Assembly (NCBI GenBank): GCA_050256425.1
Contig: JBBWVW010000182.1
Location: forward strand, 3,534-67,533
DNA length: 64,000 nucleotides
Source of the DNA: UBA868 sp050256425
GTDB lineage: Bacteria; Pseudomonadota; Gammaproteobacteria; Arenicellales; UBA868
Direction: 5' to 3'
Both the position numbers and the translations under genes were made by a program. Shown piece after piece: positions 43,574-52,941 of this stretch. The notes below the pieces were generated by a model, which saw only the letters and a program-made list of their open reading frames with translations, was not told where the DNA came from and ran no database searches. Position 1 is the first letter of the stretch, and each line of letters begins with the position of its first letter.

Positions 43574-44308
43574 TCAGTCGATCCGTGATTCGTCCCGGTA
43601 CATGACGTGATGCCGGTGTTCCCGGATCCAGGTATCGATGTCGTCGTCAGTCGGGAAAAGCGATGGATCGAAACGGTCCCAGTGGAGGATCTGGTTGAGA
43701 TCCTTTTTCCAGCGCTTGTAGGAGGATTTAAGCGGTGGCCCGAAACACATGATATCGATGATGTCCAGTTCGTCGGGAACGGCGAGTAGCGGTTTGAGCT
43801 CCTGCTGAATGGCCTCCTGGCCGATGGCGGTTATCCACCATACTGCGTAGCCCAGGGCGGAGGCTGCAAGGTGCGCTGACATGACTGAAGCCGCAACGCT
43901 CTGCAGCAGTATCCGTTCGGCGTTCTGTTTGTACATCCGGTCTGTGTCCGAGCCATCGTTGAGAACTGGAAAAGCTTTCACGAAACGGAAATCAGCGACC
44001 ACGATGATTACCCCTGGGGCCGAACGGATGCCTTCGTAGTTGGGTGTCGGGAACTTCATCTTTGCCCGTGCCCGGGCCTTCTGTTCGGCCTTGAAGCGGT
44101 CTGCCAGCAGACTCTTGGTCTCGGGTTTAGTGACCACGATGTAATGCCAGGGCTGGGCGTTTGCGCCCGAAGGGGCGTGGCGAGCTGCTTCGAGAATCAT
44201 CTCGTAGTGCTCGACCGATATCGTGCAGTCGGGGTCAAAGGCCCGGTTGGTCATGCGGTTGCGAACGACCGCCATCAGGCTGGTGTATTGGTCAGGCTCA
44301 GTTTCCAT
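43574..44308 (-). CDS. Nitroreductase-family flavoprotein
   Basis: A 244-residue FMN nitroreductase-fold protein: the early RNRMTNRAFDPD phosphate-contact region, ARHAPSGANAQPWHYIVV and ASVMSAHLAASALGYAVWW. Members reduce nitro groups, quinones or enones, or act in flavin fragmentation pathways. It is isolated by gaps on both sides. The substrate is unknown. Confidence 0.85.
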   Translation of the reverse strand: METEPDQYTSLMAVVRNRMTNRAFDPDCTISVEHYEMILEAARHAPSGANAQPWHYIVVTKPETKSLLADRFKAEQKARARAKMKFPTPNYEGIRSAPGVIIVVADFRFVKAFPVLNDGSDTDRMYKQNAERILLQSVAASVMSAHLAASALGYAVWWITAIGQEAIQQELKPLLAVPDELDIIDIMCFGPPLKSSYKRWKKDLNQILHWDRFDPSLFPTDDDIDTWIREHRHHVMYRDESRID

Positions 44309-44418
44309 TGTTCGCCGTCGGCAAGGTCAAACTAACCATAGTTTTTTTCACGTGACGTTTCTGGGGTGTTTACCAACTTTGTAATCATAGTTCTACTGAG
44401 CCAAGTGGTAAACATCAA

Positions 44419-44667
44419 TTATTCAGCGAGCTTCACCTCCTCCGATACTACGTCGATCAGCGCCGCAGCCTGCTGCGGGTCGGTCACGTCGGTTTGATAC
44501 AACCGATGACCATTTCCATTCAATAGATCAAGAGTTTCCTCCGCTCGCTGCAAATTGTCGTGGTAGTGGATAGCTATTGAGCCGCCTTAGAGAGCGTATT
44601 CAATTGCTGCGGCACGACCGCTGCCGCCGGCAGAGCCGGTAATAAGTATGGTGGGATTAGGCTTCAT
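44419..44667 (-). pseudogene. Short-chain dehydrogenase (SDR) remnant
   Basis: On the minus strand an ATG at 44665-44667 begins a typical SDR N-terminus: the nucleotide-binding TILITGSAGGSGRAAAIEYA is followed by an in-frame stop at about 44587-44589. The frame resumes with IAIHYHDN and TDVTDPQQAAALID, then ends at 44419. About 80 of the usual 250 residues are left and one stop interrupts them, so this is a decayed fragment. Confidence 0.75.
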
Positions 44668-44726
44668 AGGCCTGTGTTCATTAGGATAGTCTAATTATTG
44701 TTGGCCCAAATCTGTCCGCAACAACG

Positions 44727-47087
44727 TCAGTTTTTCTCCAGTACCTGTTGCAGTTTCTGCAGAAGAAATTTTGCATTGTGCTCATTGATTACCATTGGCG
44801 GTCTAATTTTCAGGACGTTGGAATGAATCCCATCCACACCGATCAACACTCCCTCATTTTTAAGTGTATTGGCAATGGATTTTGCTTCTGTAGCTGCAGG
44901 CTCCAGTGTTTCAGAGTCTTTGATTAACTCAACACCAATAAACAACCCGCTGCCCCGAACATCACCTATCATCGGGTGCCGGCCCGCGAGTTCTCTGATT
45001 CCGTCAGAAAGCAGTTTCCCTAGGTGATTGGCGTTCAGCATCAACTCTTCGTCTTCCATCACCTGCAATACCGCATTAGCCGCCGCGCACGCAACAGGAT
45101 TACCACCGGTGGAGCTGAAGAATTCACTATTGCGTTGAAATTTTTCGGCAATCTCTTTGCGAGTCACTACGAGACCCATCGGGTATCCAGCCGCGATGGG
45201 TTTGCCGAAGGTAACGATATCCGGGGTTACGCCCGCGATCTCGAATCCCCACATGGATTTGCCTAACCTGCCAAACCCGGATTGCACCTCATCCGCTACA
45301 CAAAGGCCTCCTGCATTCTTGACCCGGCGATAAACTTCTTCGGTATAACCGGGTGGTGGAACTATGATACCGCTCGAACTCATGATCATGTCCATGAAAA
45401 AAGCGGCAGGCGAATGGCCTTTTTGCATAAGTTTATCGATCGCTTCTTCGGAGTAGGATGCATAATGCAGGCCACGATCAGGAACATCTTTTTTCCACGG
45501 CCCCCTGAAATCATCCGGGGCTCTAATTTCCGCGATGTGCGCCTTCACTGAATTTATATCGGCGCTCTCGGCAGGTGACAGATCGAACACCGCGTCTGTG
45601 ATTCCATGATAGGCGTTTTCGATCACCAGTCCTCCAGTTTGACCTGTCCAGTTTTTGCACAAGCGCCAAGCGAGATCATTGGCCTCGCTGCCTGAAGATA
45701 CAAAAAAGCACGTATTCAATTCCCGGGGTAAGGTGCTGGTGATTCTCTCCGCATACTCTGGTAATGCATCATAGAGATAGCGAGTGTTGGTGTTCAGGGT
45801 TGCTGTTTGTCTGGCGACGGCAGTAACCACTCTCGGATGGCAATGTCCTACATGGGGTACATTGTTGTAGGCGTCCAGATAAGCTCTACCGCTGGAGTCA
45901 AAAAGCCAGACACCTTCGCCTTTGACCAGGTCGAGAGGCTTGCTGTAAGAATATTGCCTGGCATTGCCGATAAATTTATTTCTTTTTTCCCAACTCTCCC
46001 TCGGCGAGAGAGTGGATCGTTCTATTGAGCGATTAGGGCGCAGCCCGCATGCGCTCCGAAGCAGATCTTCAAATTCGCCATCTAACATGGCGTCGCTATC
46101 CTGCAACACTTTTATGGTTTTTTCTTGCAGCCCGGCGAGATGTTTGCGATTGTCGGTCCATTCAATTTCTCGATTTGACCAGGCTTCGATCATCAAACCC
46201 ATTGCAAGGCGGCCGATAATCAGATCGGGAAGCAGTGCAAACTCCTGTTGCTCCAAAGGAGTGACTTCGTTGAATCCTGCTACGATGTGAGCAGCATGCC
46301 CAAAAGAATCTTTATATCCTATAGGTACTTCTGCGGCGGTCAGCGCTAAATCCTGTATCAACGGTGCGTAGAGCATGTCACCAAAATCAAATATTCCGCT
46401 AATTTGGCTAGGATCGTCAGGATCGACAACCGAGTTATGAAAACTCACATCATTGTGTATGATCTGAGCTCGGCAACCAGGCAGTCTGGGTTTTATTTTC
46501 ACCGAGAAGCGGCCGAGGTATCTAAGGATAAGGTTGCGCAGAGACTCGTCTTCCAGGTAGTCACACAGTGGAGCAAGCTGATCTATATTTTGGGTGTCCC
46601 ACGCGATAGCGTGCCTTGCTGCCGGATGGAAAAATCCCCGCAACGCAATGTTCAGCTGTGCCAGATTGCGTCCGAGATTACGCATTAATCGGGCATCTTC
46701 AGGCGCTTCGTAGAGTGGAATCCCGGGTAGATATTTGAAAGCACGAATTCTGAAGGTGCCGCCATTGGACTGTATCGTGGACCATTTTTCTCCGCTTTGC
46801 GTGTGGACAAGCGATTGAATCGGGAGGCGCGGATTCTGTTGAGCGATGTGATCTAAGGCGGCACATTGCAGGTCCAGAAGATCATCGGGCTCCGCTTGAT
46901 TCGCAACCTTCAATACCACGTATTGTTGGCTGGAATTATTCGGTCTGATCAGAAAATTTTGATCACGCTCACCGCCTAGAGATTCCGGTATTCCAGCTAT
47001 AGAGAAGTTCTCTTTCGCAATACGCTTTATATCGGAAATGTTCATTTCCGGGGGAGGGGATTGCAGAGTTTCCAGAATCTTGAGCAT
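44727..47087 (-). CDS. Fused APH-type kinase and class III aminotransferase (phospholyase type)
   Basis: A 786-residue two-domain protein. Residues 1 to about 330 form an aminoglycoside-phosphotransferase-fold kinase, with catalytic HNDVSFHN at 211-218 and metal-binding DFGD at 234-237. From about 365 to the end lies a fold-type I PLP enzyme with DEVQSGFGRLG and the Schiff-base Lys in FGKPIAAGYP. This fusion is known for pairs in which a kinase phosphorylates a hydroxyl and a PLP phospho-lyase then removes phosphate and ammonia, as for ethanolamine or hydroxylysine. It could thus convert a hydroxy-amine directly to an aldehyde. The actual substrate is not evident. Confidence 0.85.
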   Translation of the reverse strand: MLKILETLQSPPPEMNISDIKRIAKENFSIAGIPESLGGERDQNFLIRPNNSSQQYVVLKVANQAEPDDLLDLQCAALDHIAQQNPRLPIQSLVHTQSGEKWSTIQSNGGTFRIRAFKYLPGIPLYEAPEDARLMRNLGRNLAQLNIALRGFFHPAARHAIAWDTQNIDQLAPLCDYLEDESLRNLILRYLGRFSVKIKPRLPGCRAQIIHNDVSFHNSVVDPDDPSQISGIFDFGDMLYAPLIQDLALTAAEVPIGYKDSFGHAAHIVAGFNEVTPLEQQEFALLPDLIIGRLAMGLMIEAWSNREIEWTDNRKHLAGLQEKTIKVLQDSDAMLDGEFEDLLRSACGLRPNRSIERSTLSPRESWEKRNKFIGNARQYSYSKPLDLVKGEGVWLFDSSGRAYLDAYNNVPHVGHCHPRVVTAVARQTATLNTNTRYLYDALPEYAERITSTLPRELNTCFFVSSGSEANDLAWRLCKNWTGQTGGLVIENAYHGITDAVFDLSPAESADINSVKAHIAEIRAPDDFRGPWKKDVPDRGLHYASYSEEAIDKLMQKGHSPAAFFMDMIMSSSGIIVPPPGYTEEVYRRVKNAGGLCVADEVQSGFGRLGKSMWGFEIAGVTPDIVTFGKPIAAGYPMGLVVTRKEIAEKFQRNSEFFSSTGGNPVACAAANAVLQVMEDEELMLNANHLGKLLSDGIRELAGRHPMIGDVRGSGLFIGVELIKDSETLEPAATEAKSIANTLKNEGVLIGVDGIHSNVLKIRPPMVINEHNAKFLLQKLQQVLEKN

Positions 47088-47317
47088 TGGTCTGGCGAAC
47101 AGCGTTGGCGAGCGTCTATTGAATCCTATCCAATCCGAAGGACATTATGTCTTGTTTGCGATCACCAGATATTGGGGTGGTTATTTCAGGTTATGGCTTT
47201 ATCCTGAGTGCAGGAAACATAAACGCCCTGTTACAAGGTTTCTCAAGCATCCACTGCTCGTTAGACGACACTCAATCCGAGCGTTGACGTGATATCGACC
47301 TGCATCCCAGCCTCACC

Positions 47318-48187
47318 TCATTTCAGGTAAGCGCGTTTGGCCACTGAGGCGATCCGCTGCATCTCGCGGACCACCGGCTTTTCAATCAACTTGCCATCGA
47401 CAACAACCAGCCCTGTATTGGCCTCCTCGAATGCCGCCAGAATTTTCTGCGCTTTGGCAATTTCTTCAGGCGATGGGGTAAACACTTCGTTCAAGGCGCT
47501 GATCTGCTTGGGGTGCACCGCACCCTTACCACTGAAACCAAGTTCTTTCGCCAGTTGCGCCTGGGTTTTCATGCCCTCCAGATCATCCAGATCCAGGTAG
47601 GGCACGTCGATGGCATCAACACCCACGCTGGCCGCCGCGTGAACCATGCGTGAACGCGCATAAAGCAAGGGCTCCCACGCGTTTTTACAGCGTAAATCTG
47701 CGGACATATCAACGCCGCCAAAAAACAAAGCATCAATCCTGGAGCTAGACCTGGCGATGTCAAAGACAGCCTCAAGACCTGCATTCATTTCGATGATGAT
47801 ATGCAAACGGGTATCGTGGCCGCGCTCAGTCAGAAGATCATCCAGCCAGATCACTTCATCCGGGGAAACCACTTTGGGCAGCATCAGAGCCGGTGGCGGT
47901 GTATCAGTTGCCAGAATTGCCTTGACGTCATCAAGACCCACGGTTGAGCGCAGGCAATTGATTCGAACGACACGCTCGACCCCATCATCCGCCTGTGGCT
48001 GTGTAAAAAGCGCCATGGTCTTCTCACGCGCCTCGTCCTTATCGTGAGGCGCAATACCATCTTCCAGTTCGACACAAACAATGTCCGCTCCGCAGGCGAG
48101 GGCCTTAGGATACAGCTCGGGTCTTAAGCCTGGGGCGAAGATAAAACTGCGTCGAGGCCGAACTATCTTCTGGTCGTGGGTTGTCAT
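47318..48187 (-). CDS. CitE-like CoA-ester lyase (HpcH/HpaI family)
   Basis: A 289-residue TIM-barrel lyase of the malyl-CoA/citramalyl-CoA lyase group: RRSFIFAPGLRPEL at the start, VELEDGIAPHDKDEAR and IIEMNAG with the metal-binding Glu, and GKGAVHPKQI near residue 225. It cleaves a beta-hydroxyacyl-CoA to acetyl-CoA and a keto acid. The gene order with an acyl-CoA dehydrogenase and a CaiB-type CoA-transferase resembles part of the itaconate degradation cluster, in which CitE-type citramalyl-CoA lyase is the last step. Confidence 0.86.
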   Translation of the reverse strand: MTTHDQKIVRPRRSFIFAPGLRPELYPKALACGADIVCVELEDGIAPHDKDEAREKTMALFTQPQADDGVERVVRINCLRSTVGLDDVKAILATDTPPPALMLPKVVSPDEVIWLDDLLTERGHDTRLHIIIEMNAGLEAVFDIARSSSRIDALFFGGVDMSADLRCKNAWEPLLYARSRMVHAAASVGVDAIDVPYLDLDDLEGMKTQAQLAKELGFSGKGAVHPKQISALNEVFTPSPEEIAKAQKILAAFEEANTGLVVVDGKLIEKPVVREMQRIASVAKRAYLK

Positions 48188-48205
48188 TTTTCCCCTCTTG
48201 ATCTG

Positions 48206-49378
48206 TCAGTAAGAACGCGGCAGACCCAGTACATGCTCACCCAGATAGCTCAGGATCAGATTAGTCGAGATCGGGGCAACCTGGTACAGGCGGGTCTCGC
48301 GAAACTTACGCTCCACGTCAAATTCTTCGGCAAATCCGAAGCCGCCATGCGTCTGGACGCACATCTCTGCTGCGGCCCATGAAGCATCCGCTGCCAGCAT
48401 CTTGGCAAGATTAGCTTCCTCACCCGGGTTCTCACCTGCATCGAAAAGGCGAATAGCCTCACGCACCACCAGTTCGGCAGCACGCATCTGGGCATAGGCC
48501 CGGGCAATCGGAAACTGAATGCCCTGATTCTGACCAATGGGCCGACCAAAGACAGAACGCTCGCTGGCATAGGCTGTTGCCTTTTCAATAAACCACTTGG
48601 CATCGCCAATACATTCGGACGCAATCAGAATCCGCTCAGCATTCATACCCGACAATATGTAACGAAACCCCTTACCTTCCTCCCCAATCAGGTTATCGAC
48701 GGACACCGGCATATTGTCAAAGAAAACTTCTGTAGTTGCATGATTCATCATGGTGTGAATCGGGCGGATGGTCAGCGTCTTACCCCGGACCTCGCGCATA
48801 TCGACCAGCAAAACGGAAAGGCCATCGGTTTTTTTCTGAGCCTGTTCGAGCGGTGTCGTGCGACACAGCAGTATCATCAAATCTGAATACTGGGCACGGG
48901 AGGTCCAGATCTTCTGCCCATTGACCAAGTAATGATCACCCTCACGCTGCGCTGTCGTGCGCAACGCGGTGGTATCAGTCCCGCTGGTAGGTTCGGTGAC
49001 GCCAAAGGCCTGCAGCCGCAGTTCGCCGCGGGCGATTGCCGGCAGATATTGCTGTTTTTGCGACTGCGAACCATGGCGCAACAGTGTGCCCATGGTGTAC
49101 ATCTGCGCATGACAGGCTCCGGCATTGCCACCAGAGCGATGAATCTCCTCCAGGATTGCGGCGCCGGCTGACAAAGGCAAGCCAGAACCGTCAAACTCTT
49201 CCGGAATAAGCGCACTCAGAAACCCGGCCTGGGTCAGCGCATCCACAAACTTGTGTGGATAGGCTCGCTCGCGATCGCATTTACGCCAGTACTCACCGGG
49301 AAAATCCTCACACAGGCGGGTTACGCTATCGCGGATCTCCGGGTGATCCAGCGTATAGGTCGGGGGTTTAGTACTCAT
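48206..49378 (-). CDS. Acyl-CoA dehydrogenase
   Basis: A 390-residue FAD acyl-CoA dehydrogenase with the FGVTEPTSGTD signature, LVNGQKIWTS, ERILIASE helix and QTHGGFGFAEEF at the C-terminus. It introduces a double bond into an acyl-CoA and passes electrons to ETF. It starts 18 bases after the CitE-like gene begins (upstream on the same strand) and sits between it and the CoA-transferase. Acyl specificity is unknown. Confidence 0.9.
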   Translation of the reverse strand: MSTKPPTYTLDHPEIRDSVTRLCEDFPGEYWRKCDRERAYPHKFVDALTQAGFLSALIPEEFDGSGLPLSAGAAILEEIHRSGGNAGACHAQMYTMGTLLRHGSQSQKQQYLPAIARGELRLQAFGVTEPTSGTDTTALRTTAQREGDHYLVNGQKIWTSRAQYSDLMILLCRTTPLEQAQKKTDGLSVLLVDMREVRGKTLTIRPIHTMMNHATTEVFFDNMPVSVDNLIGEEGKGFRYILSGMNAERILIASECIGDAKWFIEKATAYASERSVFGRPIGQNQGIQFPIARAYAQMRAAELVVREAIRLFDAGENPGEEANLAKMLAADASWAAAEMCVQTHGGFGFAEEFDVERKFRETRLYQVAPISTNLILSYLGEHVLGLPRSY

Positions 49379-49457
49379 GAGTCATGAATCCTGATATTCG
49401 GATGTTGCGGACCAAAGCGGTATTGTTTCATCGCACTGTTGCAGTCAAACCTGTCGA

Positions 49458-50582
49458 CTAGGCAGCAAACTCTGATCGGATCGATGCGCCGTGCTGGTCA
49501 AGCATCGGGACGAGAGTTGGACGTTCGCCATCCGTCACCACCGGCAAATCCGCCATATTAACCTTGGTGCCGCCAAAATCGGCGACAAGGTTTCGAATCA
49601 GTTGATGGCTGGACAAGTCCTCGACGCTGCTCAAGCAGGCATTGGCTATTTTCGCATCGTCCAGCAACTGGCGCATCTGATCAGCCAAATGTCTGCCAAA
49701 CACGCCATTGATTATCTCGTCCATCGCTTCACGATGCTTGACCCGCTCAGTGTTATTGATAAAACGTGGATCAGCCCCGAGTTCGGGCTGACCCAATATG
49801 GCATCACAGAAGTTGCACCACTCACGATCACTCTGGATCGAAATCAGAATGTGGCTGCCATCTTCGACGGTATACGCTCCGTAAGGCGCAATCAGCGGAT
49901 GTGTCAGCCCCATTCTTTGCGGTGCGCCGCCAAGGTAACGATGCGCCAGCAGCGGAAAATTCATGAAATCCGCCATGACATCGAACATGGCAATGGAAAT
50001 GTCGACCCCTGTCCCAGTGCGGCCACGCTGAATCAGCGCACGCAGAATCGAAGAAAACGCCGTTTGGCCAGAAGCAATGTCGCAGATGGAAATGCCCACC
50101 CGTGCCGGTTGCTCCTGCGTACCATTAATGGCACAGATTCCACTTTCAGCCTGTACCAAAAAATCGTAGGCTTTCTTCCTGGCACCCGGACCAGACGAAC
50201 CATATCCATTGATCTCACATGTGATGAGGCCAGGATTGTGTTCACGCAGCGCCTCACCACCAAAACCACGGCGGGTAAGCGCCCCCGGCGCGAGGTTGTG
50301 CAAAAACACATCGGCATGTTTAAGCATAGACCGCAACAGCGCTTCATCAGCGTCTTGGTTGAGATCGATACAGATAGACTCTTTGCCTCGGTTAAGCCAG
50401 GAGAAAAAAACACTTTTTCCATCGGCTCCTTGGTCGTACCCTCGCGCAAAATCTCCTTCGGTGCGCTCCACCTTAATCACTCTGGCCCCGGCATCGGCCA
50501 GCATCAAACCGCAATACGGGGCAGCAACCGCCTGCTCCATTGATACCACCAGCAGTCCGGCCAGTTCCTGATCTAATCCCAT
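49458..50582 (-). CDS. CaiB/BaiF-family CoA-transferase
   Basis: A 374-residue class III CoA-transferase with VVSMEQAVAAPYCGLMLADAGA at the start, VERTEGD, and the catalytic Asp in KKAYDFLVQ (about residue 140). It moves CoA between carboxylic acids such as succinate and itaconate, mesaconate or malate. At 374 residues it carries one CaiB domain only, so it is not the two-domain DddD DMSP lyase. Neighbours suggest activation of a branched dicarboxylate before dehydrogenation and lyase cleavage. Confidence 0.88.
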   Translation of the reverse strand: MGLDQELAGLLVVSMEQAVAAPYCGLMLADAGARVIKVERTEGDFARGYDQGADGKSVFFSWLNRGKESICIDLNQDADEALLRSMLKHADVFLHNLAPGALTRRGFGGEALREHNPGLITCEINGYGSSGPGARKKAYDFLVQAESGICAINGTQEQPARVGISICDIASGQTAFSSILRALIQRGRTGTGVDISIAMFDVMADFMNFPLLAHRYLGGAPQRMGLTHPLIAPYGAYTVEDGSHILISIQSDREWCNFCDAILGQPELGADPRFINNTERVKHREAMDEIINGVFGRHLADQMRQLLDDAKIANACLSSVEDLSSHQLIRNLVADFGGTKVNMADLPVVTDGERPTLVPMLDQHGASIRSEFAA

Positions 50583-50766
50583 GTCTTAAGGTGCTCCTGA
50601 TTCATTTAGAAGGATAAAGGGGTTACCAATACAATACACTGAGCTGTATCGCTCCAATCAGGCCCGGATGTTTTATCTACGACCCGATCCAGGATATTGG
50701 AATTTTTCTTTCTACCTATTGGTTTTTCTACTGGTTTTTTCATTACAGTTACATCCTGCAGATCGA

Positions 50767-51873
50767 TTAAATCCAGAACTTGTCCCGCACGATCGCGCTG
50801 CGATCCCCGTCGGGAACCTTGGCGGTCAGCACAGTCCCCCCACCCCAATGTTCCCGTTTAACCATCGCGATAGTCACGTTTGTATCAAAGTCTGGCGACC
50901 AGGTGGAAGAAGAGATACACCCAGCGATATTGCCTGTGGAATCGTGCAAAGGCCATGGGTGATTGATCGCAGGTACCGCTGGCCCATCAAGCGCGAGTGC
51001 TCGAATCTGCTTTGCTGGCTCTTGCAGTTCTAACAAGGCTTTACGACCCAGAAAACCTGTGGCGCTGTCGAGATTACAGTATTTGCCCAGACCTGCCTCA
51101 AAGAGCGTGTGATCCATGGTGATATCGCTGCCAAAAGAGAGCAGGCCCGCCTCAATCCGTTCGATCAGATTGGGGCACCCTGCCCTGACATCTAGATCTT
51201 TTCCCGCCTCAAATAATGCATCCCAAACTGCTTCTCCGTATTCGGTGCCATCCAGGTACAACTCAAACCCGCCTTGGTGAGACCATCCGGAGCGGGCAAT
51301 GATCATATCCTGACCCTGAAAATTGATTGTCTTATGCCGAAAGAACCCGGTACGGATGATCTCTTCCCCAAACACACGGCAGACCAATTCATCTGCTTTT
51401 GGGCCCTGAATCGCCAGCGGTGAGACATCCGGCTCAAAGACTTCCACATCGAGGTCACAGCCTGCTGCAAGGCCCTTGCAGTAAAGCAACATGTCTGAAT
51501 CCGCCAACGACAGCCAGTAACGATCCTGGCCCAGACGTACGGCAACAGGGTCGTTCATCATTTTGCCGGCACTGTCGACCATAGGTACGTAGTAGCATTG
51601 ATCATCTTGCATCCGCGACATATCACGTGGTGTCGTCATCTGTACCAGTCGTAACGCGTCTGGGCCTTTGATCTCAACCTGGCGCTCACAGGAGACATCC
51701 CAGACCTGGACCGCAGTCTTAAGGTGTCGATAATCTTCCTCGGGCGTCTCGTAATAAGAGGCTAACCGCATATGGTTGTAGATCGTATATGCCTTCGCTC
51801 CAGCACTATCTACACGATTGGAAAATGGCGTTCTACGAAGGCGAATCGATGGTGTCAGATAGAGCATAGACAT
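50767..51873 (-). CDS. dmdA: Dimethylsulfoniopropionate demethylase-like (DmdA) folate-dependent protein
   Basis: A 368-residue GcvT-fold protein. The stretches AYTIYNHMRL, VQVWDVSCERQVEIKGPDA, TPRDMS, MNDPVAVRLGQDRYWLS, FEPDVSPLAIQGPKAD and ARSGWSHQGGFELY follow DmdA nearly word for word and differ from ordinary GcvT. DmdA transfers a methyl group from DMSP to tetrahydrofolate, giving methylmercaptopropionate. A betaine-type importer, an acyl-CoA synthetase and an acyl-CoA dehydrogenase occur in the same window, so DMSP demethylation is plausible, but none of them is a clear DmdB or DmdC. A homocysteine methyltransferase is encoded divergently. Related GcvT-like proteins of unknown substrate remain possible. 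Confidence 0.75.
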   Translation of the reverse strand: MSMLYLTPSIRLRRTPFSNRVDSAGAKAYTIYNHMRLASYYETPEEDYRHLKTAVQVWDVSCERQVEIKGPDALRLVQMTTPRDMSRMQDDQCYYVPMVDSAGKMMNDPVAVRLGQDRYWLSLADSDMLLYCKGLAAGCDLDVEVFEPDVSPLAIQGPKADELVCRVFGEEIIRTGFFRHKTINFQGQDMIIARSGWSHQGGFELYLDGTEYGEAVWDALFEAGKDLDVRAGCPNLIERIEAGLLSFGSDITMDHTLFEAGLGKYCNLDSATGFLGRKALLELQEPAKQIRALALDGPAVPAINHPWPLHDSTGNIAGCISSSTWSPDFDTNVTIAMVKREHWGGGTVLTAKVPDGDRSAIVRDKFWI

Positions 51874-52074
51874 GGGCTAAGATCTCACGGAAAAATTGAG
51901 CGGCGCAATCATACTGTCCGGTCGGCCTAGACGCCAGCGTGGGCGGAATGATAACGTGAGCGGTTTTCAATGTCCGCGAAAGTGTCATATCAGTCAATAT
52001 CCAATACACTTCTGGCTGTCATGCTTGGGGTAATTCCTCTCCCCAGCATCGTTCCAGCCTAAAGGAGTGGGCAG

Positions 52075-52908
52075 ATGCCAACCAAATTCCTAAGTCCGGC
52101 ACAAATCGAACACTTTGGTCAGCACGGCTTTTTGCCACCGGTTCGCATTCTGGACGAATCCGAGGCGCAGACCCTGCGCGCTGAAGTTGAACAGTTCGAG
52201 ACAAACTATCCGGAACTGAAAGGACAACTCGACTTCAAGGCAAATCTCATCCTCCCGTGTATAGACCGGCTTTCCCGCGATACCCGATTGCTGGATCTGA
52301 TGGAGGATCTTCTCGGTCCTGACCTTTTACACTGGAACTCAACATTCCGGATAAAGGAACCCAAAACCGGTCAGCACGCGGCATGGCATCAGGATACCGC
52401 GTACATCAAACTCAAACCCTTTCTTTCCATCTGCTGGCTCGCTATAAGCCATGCCAATAGTAAAAGTGGCTGTCTTAGAGTTATTCCGGGCTCTCACCGG
52501 GGGGCGTTACTCGCCCACAGCGAGGGCAACGATCCCGAAAGTATTCTGTCCCGGGCGCAGTACATAGATGAGGTGTTTGACGAATCAGACGCTATCGACA
52601 TCGAACTCGCCCCAGGCGAGGCTACCGTGATCAATCATGCGATCATTCATGCTTCAAGCCCAAACCAGTCGGATGATCGGAGAATCGGACTGCTGATGGA
52701 TTACCTGCCCACGAGTGCAGTCAAGGAAGGGCCCCGGGACACCGCCATACTGGTTCGTGGAGAGGATCACTTCGGACATTTTGAACTTGAGACTGGCCCA
52801 GTCTCGGATGATCCGCTAAAAAATATTGAACACCAGCGCCGCTCACTCGAGGTCATTACCGAAACCATGTACGCGGACTCGCAGCACAGACCCAAAGGGC
52901 TTTCCTAG
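52075..52908 (+). CDS. Phytanoyl-CoA dioxygenase (PhyH) family protein
   Basis: A 277-residue Fe(II)/2-oxoglutarate oxygenase, the third PhyH gene. Iron ligands are His105 and Asp107 in WHQDTAYIKL plus a distal His in NHAIIHASSPNQ, with DRRIGLLMDY after it; SGCLRVIPGSHRG is the central signature. Divergent from dmdA with a 201-base gap and followed by the homocysteine methyltransferase gene 33 bases downstream. Substrate unknown. Confidence 0.86.
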   Translation: MPTKFLSPAQIEHFGQHGFLPPVRILDESEAQTLRAEVEQFETNYPELKGQLDFKANLILPCIDRLSRDTRLLDLMEDLLGPDLLHWNSTFRIKEPKTGQHAAWHQDTAYIKLKPFLSICWLAISHANSKSGCLRVIPGSHRGALLAHSEGNDPESILSRAQYIDEVFDESDAIDIELAPGEATVINHAIIHASSPNQSDDRRIGLLMDYLPTSAVKEGPRDTAILVRGEDHFGHFELETGPVSDDPLKNIEHQRRSLEVITETMYADSQHRPKGLS

Positions 52909-52941
52909 ACGGCAAACACCCCACTTTCTTTAGAATCTTAC

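Noticed and set aside
49458..50582. DddD DMSP lyase
   Set aside because: DddD has two CaiB domains and is about twice as long; this gene has one.
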